Below, piece by piece: positions 1-10,484 of a stretch of DNA of 64,000 nt; the first letter of the stretch is position 1; each line of letters starts with the position of its first letter. The stretch is from Symsagittifera roscoffensis (Eukaryota > Xenacoelomorpha > Acoela > Convolutidae). The notes under the pieces are model-generated. The model worked only from the letters and a program-made list of their open reading frames with translations, made no database searches and was not told where the DNA came from. The stretch lies in assembly GCF_963678635.1 (NCBI RefSeq), contig NC_087067.1:18117018-18181017 (forward strand), written 5' to 3'. The position numbers were made by a program, and so were the translations under genes.

Positions 1-97
1 ACTGTTCTGGTCCAACACTGTCCCAGGACTGCACTGTCCCAAGACTGTCCCCAGACTGCTCTGTCCCAAGACTTCTTTGGCACTGTCCCAAGACTGT
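1..97. repeat. Short degenerate minisatellite
   Basis: A 16-bp unit close to CACTGTCCCAAGACTG recurs at 16-31, 32-47, 59-74 (variant) and 81-96, with a truncated version at the left edge. It has no coding potential. The array may extend left of the window. Confidence 0.75.
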
Positions 98-985
98 TGA
101 CAAGTGTCTGAGCGGTGGGACCTCTTTCTTCTTCGTTATGGGGACTTCTTGATTCACTGTACCTTGTGCCACCACTCAAGCTCTAGTAAAATTTTCCCAA
201 AAATCCTCTCTTAAAAGCCAAATGCTGACCCCCCTTTTTCTTATTTCTTTTTAATTACCTCTCTTTCAATGTTCCAAGCAACTTGAGACCAAAACCTGTG
301 CGCAGGTATCTTGTGATCACCTGTTCGTATAAAAACTAAACACAAATCCTCACCAAAATGCAACAAAAATCCAAGCTAGAAAAAATAATAAAAACGGAAA
401 GATGAGTCCACCTAAAATTCAAAGGTGACCAATGTCTACCTTTTGTCGAGAAAAAAAATAAAAATAAAAATTTTGTCCGGTACCTAATTGCCACGCGTTT
501 TCCTCCCCCCAACTAATAATCTTATTGGGTATCACCAGAATTGTCTACGTCCGTTCCCCCCTACCAATCCGACCAGGGCACCTTCCTTAACTCGAGTTCA
601 AATTTCGATATCCACTTATTATTACCAACGCGTGTTAATGACTAATGTAACTAAATCAACGATGTCGACTAATTAGTTACTCTAATTTCCCCCCTTTTTA
701 CAATTTACAGCTGCCAACCTCTAACCTAACCAGCCCCCCTTCTAACCTCCCCCCTTTCTAGCCCCCTTCTTAAGCCTAAAAATTACCTTAAGCGCCGGGT
801 GCTAAACCTCTCAAGAGAAAACCGTAGACCTGTTTCCAGGCCTGCTTAAGTAAAAACGTTCCTCAAAACCGGGGGATTTCGCTTATCCAATTTTACACTT
901 ATCTCCTATAATGTAATGTGGATTTTAACGATACCCGTTCTGCCCAACTTGCGAACTCGAGATCTGCCAAATCCTTCTTGGCTGC
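98..985. other. Noncoding stretch, no gene seen
   Basis: AT-rich and pyrimidine-rich sequence with poly-A and poly-C runs, for example many CCCCC/CTAACC tracts at about 700-780. Only short random ORFs occur and none has recognisable protein character. No promoter or RNA gene could be supported. Confidence 0.6.
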
Positions 986-1247
986 TTTCCCACTCGACTG
1001 GTCACCTGTTCCAGTCCAGTCTCCTATTGGTTCAGCTCAAGTGTTCCTGAACCACTTTCCCACTCGGCCGGTCACCTCTTCCAGTCGAGTCTCCTATTGG
1101 TTCAGCTCAAGTGCTCCTGAACCACTTTCCCACTCGGCCGGTCACCTCTTCCAGTCGAGTCTCCTATTGGTTCAGCTCAAGTGCTCCTGAACCACTTTCC
1201 CACTCGGCTGGTCACCTCTTCCAGTCAAGTCTCCTTGTTGTCCAGCT
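986..1247. repeat. 70-bp tandem repeat, about 3.7 copies
   Basis: Units begin at 986, 1056, 1126 and 1196, each with TTTCCCACTCGGCCGGTCAC near its start; the last unit is partial and diverges after about 1235. The two central units are nearly identical. The period of 70 is not a multiple of three, so the short ORF across the array (918-1190) is a by-product of the repeat and not a gene. Confidence 0.92.
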
Positions 1248-4065
1248 AAGTTCCAAGCTATCTGAAAACCCTTGACAACGCCCCACACTCGGGCTCTTTA
1301 TTAAGGTTACTGGGTTAAATTACTAGGTTGATCGAAACGATCGAACTTGTAAAACAGTATGGGTATACTATTTAATTAATATAAAGGCTTGATCCAACTA
1401 ATCTGGTGTCAAAGTCACTGTCTTTTTTCGTTTTATGGTTTTTGTTCCTTTTTCTATTCTTTTTTGGTTTTTGCTCGTGTTTTTGTCCCCCTAGTTGCCC
1501 CCCTTTACTCGGTTAGCTAAGCCTTGTTCGGAGAGCGTACCAGGAATTTTTTTCGAGTTTTCTTAAAAAGCTATCACGGTACAACCGGAAGGTTTGCACG
1601 TTCCTGTCGAACCGTACCACCGGTACTCTAGAATGGGCATGCAGCCCGAAGGTGTCTCAAGTGGGTTCGACTCCGTAGTCTTGATGTCGTAAACACCCAG
1701 GAGCGCCATAAAAACACTATGTAACATTCGTCTACTGTAGTCACACATGAGGCTTAAGAAAAATAGGCCCTATAACCATTGGCTCAAGAGTCAGGGACAC
1801 TATCTCTTGTGTTTTTCTACCTCAAATCAGTCGGAGCCAATTTGGTTCGCTTGTGACATGAGACTACGACCCGTTACAGCTTAAAGGCTACTACCAAAAT
1901 ATCCCCCCACTCTAGAAATAATAACGTCCCCATACTTAGGTCTCTAGAAACCCAAAATACACGAACGCCGTTAAAAACCGGGTCGGAACAATCCGTTAAG
2001 TTACTTTTTATTAGACAGTGGAACTTTGATCCATTTCAGATGGATCAACCTAAAACTCGCCTTACCTCAACATAACAATTATAAAACACACTCTAGAAAT
2101 TTAAATTGGTACTCACATTGTAGCACGCTCAAGAATTGGGAGTAATTAAGTCGGTAAGCAACTCAAGAATTAAATAATGTAACTAAATGAGTTTAATGTT
2201 TGTCAGTTTCAACAACAGGAATAAGTTTGTACTCTAGAATGCAGTTTTATGTGGACCATTGGGACACTCAAGCTGTCCACCTTTCCACCGAAGGTTCACT
2301 CTGGTCCAGTTCGAATAGTTGACCAGTTGGATAATTGTCCAGTTCTCAGGAACACTCTGTCTCTTATTTCAAATAGGACAGCTCTACTCTAGATTATTAT
2401 TGTCTCGGAAATTGCGAATGGCAATTTCCTAGTGATTTATCTTGCAACTTTCCCGCGATTGTCACTCGATTGTTCTGATTTCTCTTTTTCGGTTTTCAGT
2501 TATCGCGAGAAAATCGTGCATGACAGGCTCCATTCGAATTTTTGAAAAATTAAATTTCACCCCAAAATTAAGTGCTCTTGCTTTTCTCAAGGTCAAACTT
2601 CCAAACATGACCGACTGGCACAGCGATTGTACGGCGAACAATCGCAGAAATAGAACTGTTTTATGAAACGGGAAACTGACGGGGTCCAAACCCCTTGTGT
2701 GAACCACAAAATTCATATTACTACTACTACTAATACTGCTATGTAACCAACTGAAAGATATACAACGCGAAGGGAAGTAGGGAAAGTCAGATAGTTGAAA
2801 TGCAAGACAACCAGATTGAGAAAACTAGCACCTGCACAGTTTAACCCGGAGTTGTGAGAATCTCAAACAGATTGACCTTGTACGAGCTAAGGGGTCTATC
2901 GGAAATGTGACATTCGACCAGAATGGCGCCAAAATGCATCGAATTTTTATTATAACGTCGTACTGGGAAGATTGACTGTTTAAAAGGATCAGCTGTACTA
3001 ATTGGACAATTAGTCGAATTAGGAATGGGCAGTTTGGCGTGACGTAAAAATTTTTAAAAAATCGTTCCAAAATAAAGACACGTCACGACCTTGAAATTTC
3101 GCTATAACTGAAAATGAGAGCAAATCAGAACAACGATCGTCGCGTATAGAGCAAGACGGACAGATTTTCTCAGCAATAGTAACGACTGAAAAAACAATAG
3201 AAGCTGTCCGAATTGAGAAGATTGTTTTAATCTGTGTTACCCAAGATTTCACAAGAAACAGGAGGGGTATTGGGACAATTTTACAAGCCTTCCGGAAGGA
3301 CGATAAGTCCGCTTTTCCTCTGGATTCTAGAATCCGGAAGGGTCTCGGGAAGGAGATTGTAACTCTATATTTTAACAGACATTCAGCTTTCTGGAATGTC
3401 CTGATTTGAATTAATAACATCTAAATTCGTTATCAGATAATGAGAAGCTGGGAGCTGAGGGAAGGGGTTGATCCATCTCCGATGGGAATGATGATTTTTA
3501 TCTACTGAACAAAAACATTATTATTATATAAAATGAGAAGTAGCCTTGTTTTTAGCAGTGACCTCGTGGTCTGAGGATACTGAGACCCAGCCATGAGCTC
3601 ACTATTTTTGCATGTAACAAAGTTAGTCTGAGCGACCACACAAAAAACTGGCTTTGACAGAGACGGTTAAAAGCATGTAGAGCTGTGTTTAGACGCTAGC
3701 CAGTCATTTTACAACCTAGTTTTATTTTCCGTTGATACGTATTTCCGGGCGAATTTTACATTTATTTTTCTATGGGGATCCTGGGTGTTATTCTTTTAAG
3801 CATCATGACCGGCAGAACCGTTAACGAGCACTCCGCGCCGAGCAGATGCTCTACATAAGGCCCTTAGCACAGGGACGAAAGGGCACTTCGGAACGTTGAA
3901 GCCTTCCGAATTCCTGGGTTTAGTTTTTAAAACTAATTAAGACCGAAATCAGGAAGGGTGGGGGGATTCGCGGTCCCGTCGTTCCCTGAGTGGTATATGA
4001 CCAAAAACAATTAAAGATATACAAGAAACTAAACAAAAATTTGTTTAGGAGAACAGAACGAAAAG
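1248..4065. other. Noncoding AT-rich region with recurrent CTCTAGAA motif
   Basis: No supported gene in 2.8 kb. The octamer CTCTAGAA occurs exactly at 1626, 1910, 1942, 2091 and 2232, with a one-base variant at 2387, which suggests an old dispersed or degenerate repeat. A short trinucleotide (ACT)n-like tract lies near 2714-2732. ORFs here are short and compositionally random. The right part could hold the upstream flank or a decayed LTR of Gypsy-1, but I could not find a matching LTR pair or a primer-binding site. Confidence 0.55.
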
Positions 4066-5597
4066 ATGTCACTACGAGTGAGTGAACTGGAGAGGGCATT
4101 CCACGTCGAGAGAGAAAGCCAGCAGGAAGAGATCAATCGCAACAGAAAAGAAGTCAGCAGAACTAAAAAATCCTTGAAAGAATGGATGGATGAACACATG
4201 GCCATAAAGTGGTCGTGAATGACGGGGGAAGCTGAGCAAAGGGAGACACGATTGAGAGACAATATGGAGAAGTTACGAAGTCAGCACGAGCAGACTCTTG
4301 GGACTCTCGACACAAGAGTAGACGCGATGATAGAGCAGCGGACTCAGGCTATCATGATATGTTGGATGGGCTTCTAGGAAACAGGAGTGGATCGAGGAGC
4401 AGGGAAGCAAACTCAGGAGAACCCAACAGGGAGCCGAGAGTGAACTTCAATGAACAACATAAAAGAAGAAGGACATATGGATCCACGAGAGATAGGGGCA
4501 GTTCATACAGCTATGCCACAGGTAATAATAGGCCGAGGGACTCAAACGTCAGAGGAGGTTCTACTGGCAACATATAGACCTCAAACGAAAGATCGACGCC
4601 AGACGCAAATGCGACTGGGAGATGTGATTCCACAAACTGAGGTCATGCAAATCAAGGAAGAAATCATCCCAGCGACTCGAACAGGAAGGAAAATCCGGAG
4701 CCTCTATCGGAGGGTAATGACGCTCGAGCGAGGCATTCACGAGATGCAACCGCAATGGCTACAGCATTTGAACCTCTGAACAGGTCCTTGGAAACTTTCC
4801 TGACAAGGTTATTTAGGACCAGTGAATGAAGCAAGAGGTCCAAAAGGGTATTTAAGAAACCAAGATGCAATAAAAAAGAATCTGACGGCTGTTAAGATAC
4901 CTGGATAGAAGTCATGAAACTTCATGTCGAGGAGGAAGACTTGACAAAAAGACAAGAAAGGAGTGCGCTCACCAGCAACCTGGGAAGATTTCATGAGAGG
5001 AGTATTGCAAACAAAATTCTGCCCCAGCTGTTTCTTTTGTAACTTGGAGGGTCCTTTTAATCAGATTGTCCACAATTTTGGGATGCTGCGGCGGACATCA
5101 AGTATCCAAGGCATGAGGAGGGTTTATCGGGTGTGAAAGCCAGCAACGCACGCTCGTGTAGTGAAGCGGAGGCCCGCATGAAGAAAGAATAGCAAGAGTT
5201 GGCTGCAAAGAAAATGCAGGCAGTGACAGAAGAAATGCGTGAGCTGGAACCTTGGACCGCGGCAGACGATTTCAAGATCGACTATAAGGCAACAGCGAGA
5301 TACGCCTCAAACAGAGTCCAACAGGTGTTGGTGACAAAAGAGATAGAAGAAAAAGTCAAGCTCGAACTAGAAAACGAGAAAGTTCAGGAGAAGCTAAACG
5401 CATTTGAAACATCGGAGGTGGAAGAAACGAAAGCACCAAGCAGTTTGAGCTCAAAACTGAATGTGATCTCCGGGCAGAAGTTCGGCATGGTGCCACAAAG
5501 AAGCAAAATACAGTCAAAAATCTCAGTGGCGGAACATCAGGTGATCAGGAACCTAAGTGAATCTTCAGAGTTCACTTTGATGCATTTGGACACATAG
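4066..5597 (+). pseudogene. Gypsy-1 gag-like region, broken
   Basis: The reading frame opening at 4066 encodes a highly charged helical segment rich in Glu, Arg and Gln, interrupted by TGA at 4216 and then continuing in frame to a TAG near 4375. The following 4359-4577 piece is Arg/Ser/Gly-rich, as in nucleic-acid-binding gag tails. At 5199-5597 a Lys/Glu-rich helical ORF of 132 codons remains. Capsid-like fragments between 4840 and 5200 lie in different frames and look internally deleted. No CCHC zinc knuckle is visible. Assignment to gag rests on position before the protease and on composition; there is no diagnostic motif. Confidence 0.6.
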
Positions 5598-5664
5598 GCG
5601 GGTTATCTGAGACCGGCAGAGCCACGCACTGCGTCAAGGGCTGTACGAGCGTTGTTAACCACGG

Positions 5665-6324
5665 GTGGCCCACGAAGAAAGAAACGTCACGGACGCTATG
5701 TGGAAGTCTACGGACCATACTAAAGGTGAACAAACAGAGAGTGAACAAACAGGGCCGACCTATTTGGGTCAAGAAGAACTTAAAGTCCGTAGAATTGGCC
5801 ATGACGCCATGACGGAGCAAGATGCGGTGCACATAGGATACGAAGCAGATGTGACTGAACATCTGCTAGACACCAATGGAAAGAAAATAGGAGTAACAGG
5901 GCTTCTAGATACAGGAGCGGTGGTTAGTGTTATGCCAGTAAAGGTTTGGGAAAGAATGGGCTTCACGAGGGAAGACTTAATTCCGACAAACCTAAGATTT
6001 GCAGCAGCCAACCTCGGAGCGATCAACGTAGCCGGAAGAACACCAATAAAAGTCCTACACATGGGAGGACGGGACCTTTGGATGAGTTTCCTGGTAGTAG
6101 AGAACCTGGACGACTCAGACCAATTCATCTTGTGCCGCGACTTCGTCAGGAAGTTTGATGTGATGATCGACCTGAACAATGGACTAATAAGGATTAGAAA
6201 CCCGGACGGGAAGTATGTTAAGCGACCGGTGAACAGAATAATAACTGATGAGAAAAAGATGCCAATTTTTTTAGACTGTAAAGTAAAACTACAGCCGGGG
6301 ACAGGCAGTAGTAGCGATTGTTAG
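5665..6324 (+). pseudogene. Gypsy-1 retropepsin (aspartic protease)
   Basis: This 219-codon open stretch is the best preserved part of Gypsy-1. The catalytic motif LLDTGA lies at about residues 80-85 (Asp codon 5908-5910), followed by hydrophobic VVSVMP as expected for a retropepsin. A second conserved element, FILCRDFV near residue 155, corresponds to the usual I-L-G-R-D block with the Gly changed to Cys, which could impair folding. In the family the protease cleaves the Gag-Pol polyprotein. The ORF has no start of its own that I trust and would be part of a polyprotein. It ends at a stop just as the next frame continues into the pre-RT spacer (6325-6722). Confidence 0.85.
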
Positions 6325-6810
6325 GATAAGAAATTTAAACTCAATAAGTGATAGTAAACAAGTTTGCTTGGTACCCAACCCAAACAGTCAAACCTCAGTT
6401 ATTTCAGGCCAGAGCTTTTCAGTAACACGAAAGAAACGGACTGTGTGTGAGTGTATTGATGAATACACTGGACACCACGGTTTCAATCCAGCGTGGAAAG
6501 AAACTTGGCTACGCTTTGCCAATGAGGACCGACTCTGAGGAAACACCAAACTTGAAGAGACATAATGTGAAAGACTGTCCTAGCCATGCCAATAAAGATA
6601 TAATTTTGAAGAGGATTATTGAGTTGAAACCTTTTAAAAAACTGTTTTCAATGAAGTCCGAAACTGATGACGGCTTGTCGAGCTACTCAGATTTTCCGGA
6701 AGGCCCTCGTCATATGAGTTAGAATCCAAAAAACCTGTTTTGTCAGAAATTGAATACTTGAAAGGTAAAATAGGTGAGGAAGGTTTTGAACCAGAACAGA
6801 CACATAACTC
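6325..6810 (+). pseudogene. Gypsy-1 protease-RT spacer; reverse transcriptase deleted
   Basis: From 6447 an open stretch of 91 codons continues the pol spacer that normally leads into reverse transcriptase, ending at a stop at 6722 followed by a frameshifted remnant to about 6790. Directly afterwards, at about 6793-6815, the sequence is already the end of the RT/connection region (MSFLGFANYYREF from 6811). The whole RT palm with its catalytic Asp-Asp box, normally several hundred residues, is therefore missing. The join lies within about 20 bp around 6790-6800. Confidence 0.75.
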
Positions 6811-7380
6811 ATGAGCTTCCTGGGGTTTGCCAATTACTACCGTGAGTTCATTGAAGGATACGCAGACGAAGTGTACCCCATGCAGCAACTGATGCGCAAC
6901 ACAGGAAAGAACTTCGAGTGGAACGGAAAAAACACAAGCAGCCTTCGAGAATATAAAGCGGGAACTGTGCGAGGCGCCAGTGCTAGGCATGCCCACAGAG
7001 AAGGGCATGTAAGTTCTCGACACTGATGCTTCAGTAGTAGCCATCTCAGGAATACTGCGTCAGGAGCAAGAATAGAATTGGAGAACAGTTCTCTGTCCCA
7101 TTGCATATGGCAGTAAAGTGTTGAGTAACCCTAAAATGAAATGTGTGCACCGAAGGCAGAAATGTTTGCAGTAGTCACATTCGTGGCAAATTACAGCGCA
7201 TACTTGGTGAGCGCTCTCTTTAAGTTACGCGAGGACAATAGAGCGTTATCCTGGTTGAAGGCGTAATCGATGGACCAGAGCTAAATTGGGCGGTGGATAG
7301 TCAGGTTAGATGGCTACCACATGATAATCGAGCACAGGATGCGTGACAAACACCAAAATGCTGACAGCCTCAGCAAAAAT
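6811..7380 (+). pseudogene. Gypsy-1 RT connection and RNase H domain, broken
   Basis: It starts with the SFLGFANYYREFI block that in gypsy elements joins RT to RNase H. The RNase H signature DTDASVVAISGIL lies in another frame at about 7018-7060, with the downstream DNRALSWLK block near 7230-7260 and the terminal HQNADSLSK block at about 7350-7377. RNase H would degrade the RNA strand of the RNA-DNA hybrid during reverse transcription. At least four frame changes and several stops interrupt it. Confidence 0.8.
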
Positions 7381-8345
7381 ACTAAGTTTTACGAGACACT
7401 AGAAAAAAAGCAAGCCAACCAGGCGGAGAGCAAGGAAGGGTTCTCGTTTCTGGACAAAGACAATTATGAAGCGCTTCCCATGACGAGATTTTTGAACAAG
7501 TCTGGACATCCAATTCCGGGACAGGCTGAGTTACCGGTGGAGGAGAAAGCAGAAATAAAAAATCTTATCCAAAAAGGACCCGGTGCCTTTGGATCTGTTG
7601 CTTCGCTCAAACCTGGTCCACCCGGAACTCTCTCGTATGAATATAAACAGCCTCTCATTGCTGGATAAAACAGTGCAGGTCACACCACAAGTGATGCGAA
7701 TGCTGGGTGAACTGTTGGAGAGAGAAGTGACAAGAAATGACCCCAAATGGGCAGCAGCCACGACATCGCTGACCGTTAGTGAGAAAGTAAGGATCAAACG
7801 CCAACACAAAGGGATTGTAGGACGGTAGTTCAGCAACTAGTATCCTTGATTCCTCAAAGCGTTTTGATGTGGACATCATCCAAACGAAAAGAACAAGAGA
7901 TCGGAACACAAAGGAAGACCGTTACCTTTGGGGATCCCGATCGAAAATGGGGGGAAGTTGAACAAAACCTGGAGCAAGAAAGTTTGTCCGTGAAGAAGCA
8001 CGTTCAAGAAAGTTGGCGAGTAAAAGAAAAAAAACGGCACGAAAATCCGGGGAGTCGGGTGTTGAAGGAAATGGCCGTGTTTGGGAAAAAGACCCGGAGG
8101 ATAAAATTCTGTCCGGGGAGTTTAGATGGATGAGCACAACGTACATGTCGGAATCTGCTCCGTTGCAGACTCATCCGTTGACAACAACTCGACGATTTCA
8201 GAAATCGACACCTACTTAGACAAGAACTCGAGCACAGGATCAGAATTATCAGAAATGGCGATTCACACATTGCTAGTGGAGAATCGACCAAGAGACTTGG
8301 ACAGGGAAGTATATCAGGACCCTGACAGTACCCTGACTGGTACCC
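7381..8345 (+). pseudogene. Gypsy-1 pol spacer between RNase H and integrase
   Basis: The frame from the RNase H end continues to 7668, then shifts to the frame of 7583-7828, and further pieces run to 8350. The encoded sequence is hydrophilic and rich in Glu, Lys and Ser. No catalytic motif is visible. It is nearly duplicated at 15686-16500, including the same frame change near 7583/15909, so it belongs to the element and the frameshift predates the duplication. Confidence 0.65.
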
Positions 8346-8459
8346 AGTGAAAGAGTCTTTGAGAACGCAGCAGATGATCTGGAGACAATAGCGGTATCGA
8401 AACGTTAGATAAACTTGCTACCACAGAAGGAAGCAGTCAGGACTGACCTTCAACCGTTC

Positions 8460-9619
8460 AGACAATAGACAGAGCCATTGGCGAAAATTTGGTGCGTGAA
8501 GATGGAAGATGACGCACATCAACCCGATGAGCTGATTAGCCAATTGAGGGTCATGAAGACTTACTTGAAGGCGCGATACAGACTCTCGGACCTACTAAGA
8601 GCGCAGAGAAATGACAGTAAGACGAGCAACTTGAAAAGGTGGATCGAGAATGGGACACCAGACAAAGGTGATTTGGAAGAAGACAGTTATCGTATCCTGA
8701 GACAGTTCTTTACGCAGAAGGAGGGAAGGTTATATCGGAACAAGGAAGGGATCATGGCTTGTGAGAGCAGAGAAGAGGTCAAGGTCCTGTACAATTACAA
8801 TGCGACAGTGTTGCCGCAAGTCTATTAAGCTGAACTGTTCTTCAGGTCGCATGATCAAATGGGCCAACAAGGGATTGATAAAGTATTCCAGAGGATCTTG
8901 AAAAGCTTTTAATGGCCTTGGATGAAGAGGGTTTGCGAGAAGTGGGTAACAGCATGTCTGTCATGCCAACAATTAAAGGGTCCAAGGTAATTGCGATTTC
9001 CATTGCAGTCGATTGAGTCATCTGAATTCAATGAGGTGGTACAGATTGACCACCAGAAGATATGCATGACAGACAGTGGCTACAATCAATTCCTGTGACA
9101 ATCGACCATTTCACAAAGTATGCAGAGGTTGAGCTCTGCATAACTGCTTCAGCCGAAGAGACATGCGACCATCTGATCAATACGTGGATAGCAAGCCATG
9201 GATGTCCCATGACATTTCAATCGGACAATGAGACAGCTTCCGTATGAGAACTTACCATGAAGCTCATGAGACGTTCTCAAGTAGCTCAGGCTCATTCAAC
9301 CACGTATCATCCACAAACGAACGGCTTGGTGGAAAGACAAAATCGGTCTCTGGTGTCGATGTTGAGGATTTATTGTTCCAGGTACATGACTGATTGGGAT
9401 AAATAGCTTCCACAAGTGATGAGAGCTTATAACAGCAAGCAAAATTCCACCACAGGAGTTAGTCCGCACATGATGTTGACTGGATATAAAGAGTCGTTGC
9501 CTCTAACATTCTTCTACCCAGAGTATGAAGGAAAGAAGACTTTGCCACAAGTCTATGTAAGGGACGTGATCAGGCATCATCAAGAGCTGAACGACTTATG
9601 CAGACGCAAGCAGGAATAA
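8460..9619 (+). pseudogene. Gypsy-1 integrase, broken
   Basis: Residues before the core (8478-8828) form a charged N-terminal extension. The zinc-binding HHCC segment follows at about 8835-8975 (FFRSHDQMG and C-x2-C-type remnants in shifted frames). The DDE core shows Asp in VVQIDH (9048-9050), Asp in FQSDN (9224-9226) and Glu in GLVERQ (9332-9334); the last two are 36 codons apart, the classic D-35-E spacing. A C-terminal segment (9416-9619) remains open. Integrase would insert the cDNA into the host chromosome. Stops and a deletion just after the second Asp make it inactive. Confidence 0.85.
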
Positions 9620-10435
9620 AGAAACTCCTGAAGAAGTGGAGAAGACTGTTCATGATAACGGAGTGCATTTTGAGGGACGTTTTTACAGACGTACTTTAAG
9701 AACATTAAGCCACACAACCAATCCACATAGGACTGGTGTATACCTGAAGGCATGGAGGAGGGCGAAGTCAATCAGAAAGGTACCAGGGAAAATAACGCTG
9801 GGAATGGGGCTCTAGAAGAAGAAACAAATCCGCCGCTGGACCTGGATCCCAATGAAATAATTGAAGCAGTTGAAGAAACCTTACCCTACGCAGAAGAGGA
9901 CTGGGAAAATCCCGAGCAGATAGAGGTTCCCAAGAACATTGAACTAGATCTACCCTTTACAATGCAAACAAGACAGAGTGACAAGACAAGAACTGCAAAG
10001 AAATATAACACTTAAGGAGACAATTTCGTAGTGGACAGGATAGACCTGAAAATGATAGCGGAGGAATTGGTGGGTCTAGAAGAGATGCCAGCGTCACAAG
10101 ACATCGACGACATCGTCGATGACCAAGACAAGTAATGGATCGACGATCGGACTAAACCTGAGGTAGAGTTCTATGACGAGCAACAGCATTCATACGAACA
10201 AGAATTGACGAATCTGCGCGTCTCAGAGTGGTTGAACGAAATGGCATCGGACCCCAAGGAGACCAGTGTCACGATTCAAGACACAGACCGCGAGAGCAAG
10301 AAATGCATAGAGTATGTCAGGTATGGTCCTTCCTGTGCATCCCAGGAAGGTCAATTACTCATTCCTGCGTCCAACCTCAACTTAAAATCCGGTATGCGAT
10401 CATCGGGGAGTGGGGGTAGGACTTACCCACACTGA
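9620..10435 (+). pseudogene. Gypsy-1 acidic C-terminal pol tail
   Basis: Open pieces at 9752-10015 and 10205-10435 encode a strongly acidic tail (repeated Glu/Asp clusters, Pro-rich start) following integrase. I recognise no domain. It is duplicated at 17335-18015 with the same order and the same stop near 10135/17715. The reading frame appears to run on past 10435: the last codons before the SET-gene insertion match those preceding the link ORF in the second copy. Confidence 0.65.
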
Positions 10436-10484
10436 AAAAATTTTAGTAAAAAAGTTAACTCCGACTGAGTCTTCATCTGAGAAT

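Larger units (their letters stand above)
4066..10435 (+). mobile_element. Gypsy-1: decayed Ty3/gypsy-type LTR retrotransposon body
   Basis: In order on the plus strand: coiled-coil gag-like region, retropepsin with an LLDTGA motif, remnants flanking a deleted reverse transcriptase, RNase H, integrase with a zinc-binding segment and DDE core, and an acidic pol tail. The order PR-(RT)-RH-IN is that of Ty3/gypsy elements (Metaviridae). Many stops and frameshifts and the missing RT make it non-autonomous and dead. No LTR was identified at either end. The right end runs into an inserted block carrying a SET gene, and the continuation of the element resumes at 13613. Confidence 0.85.

Noticed and set aside
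918-1190. Plus-strand ORF of 90 codons
   Set aside because: Generated by the 70-bp tandem repeat, no protein features.
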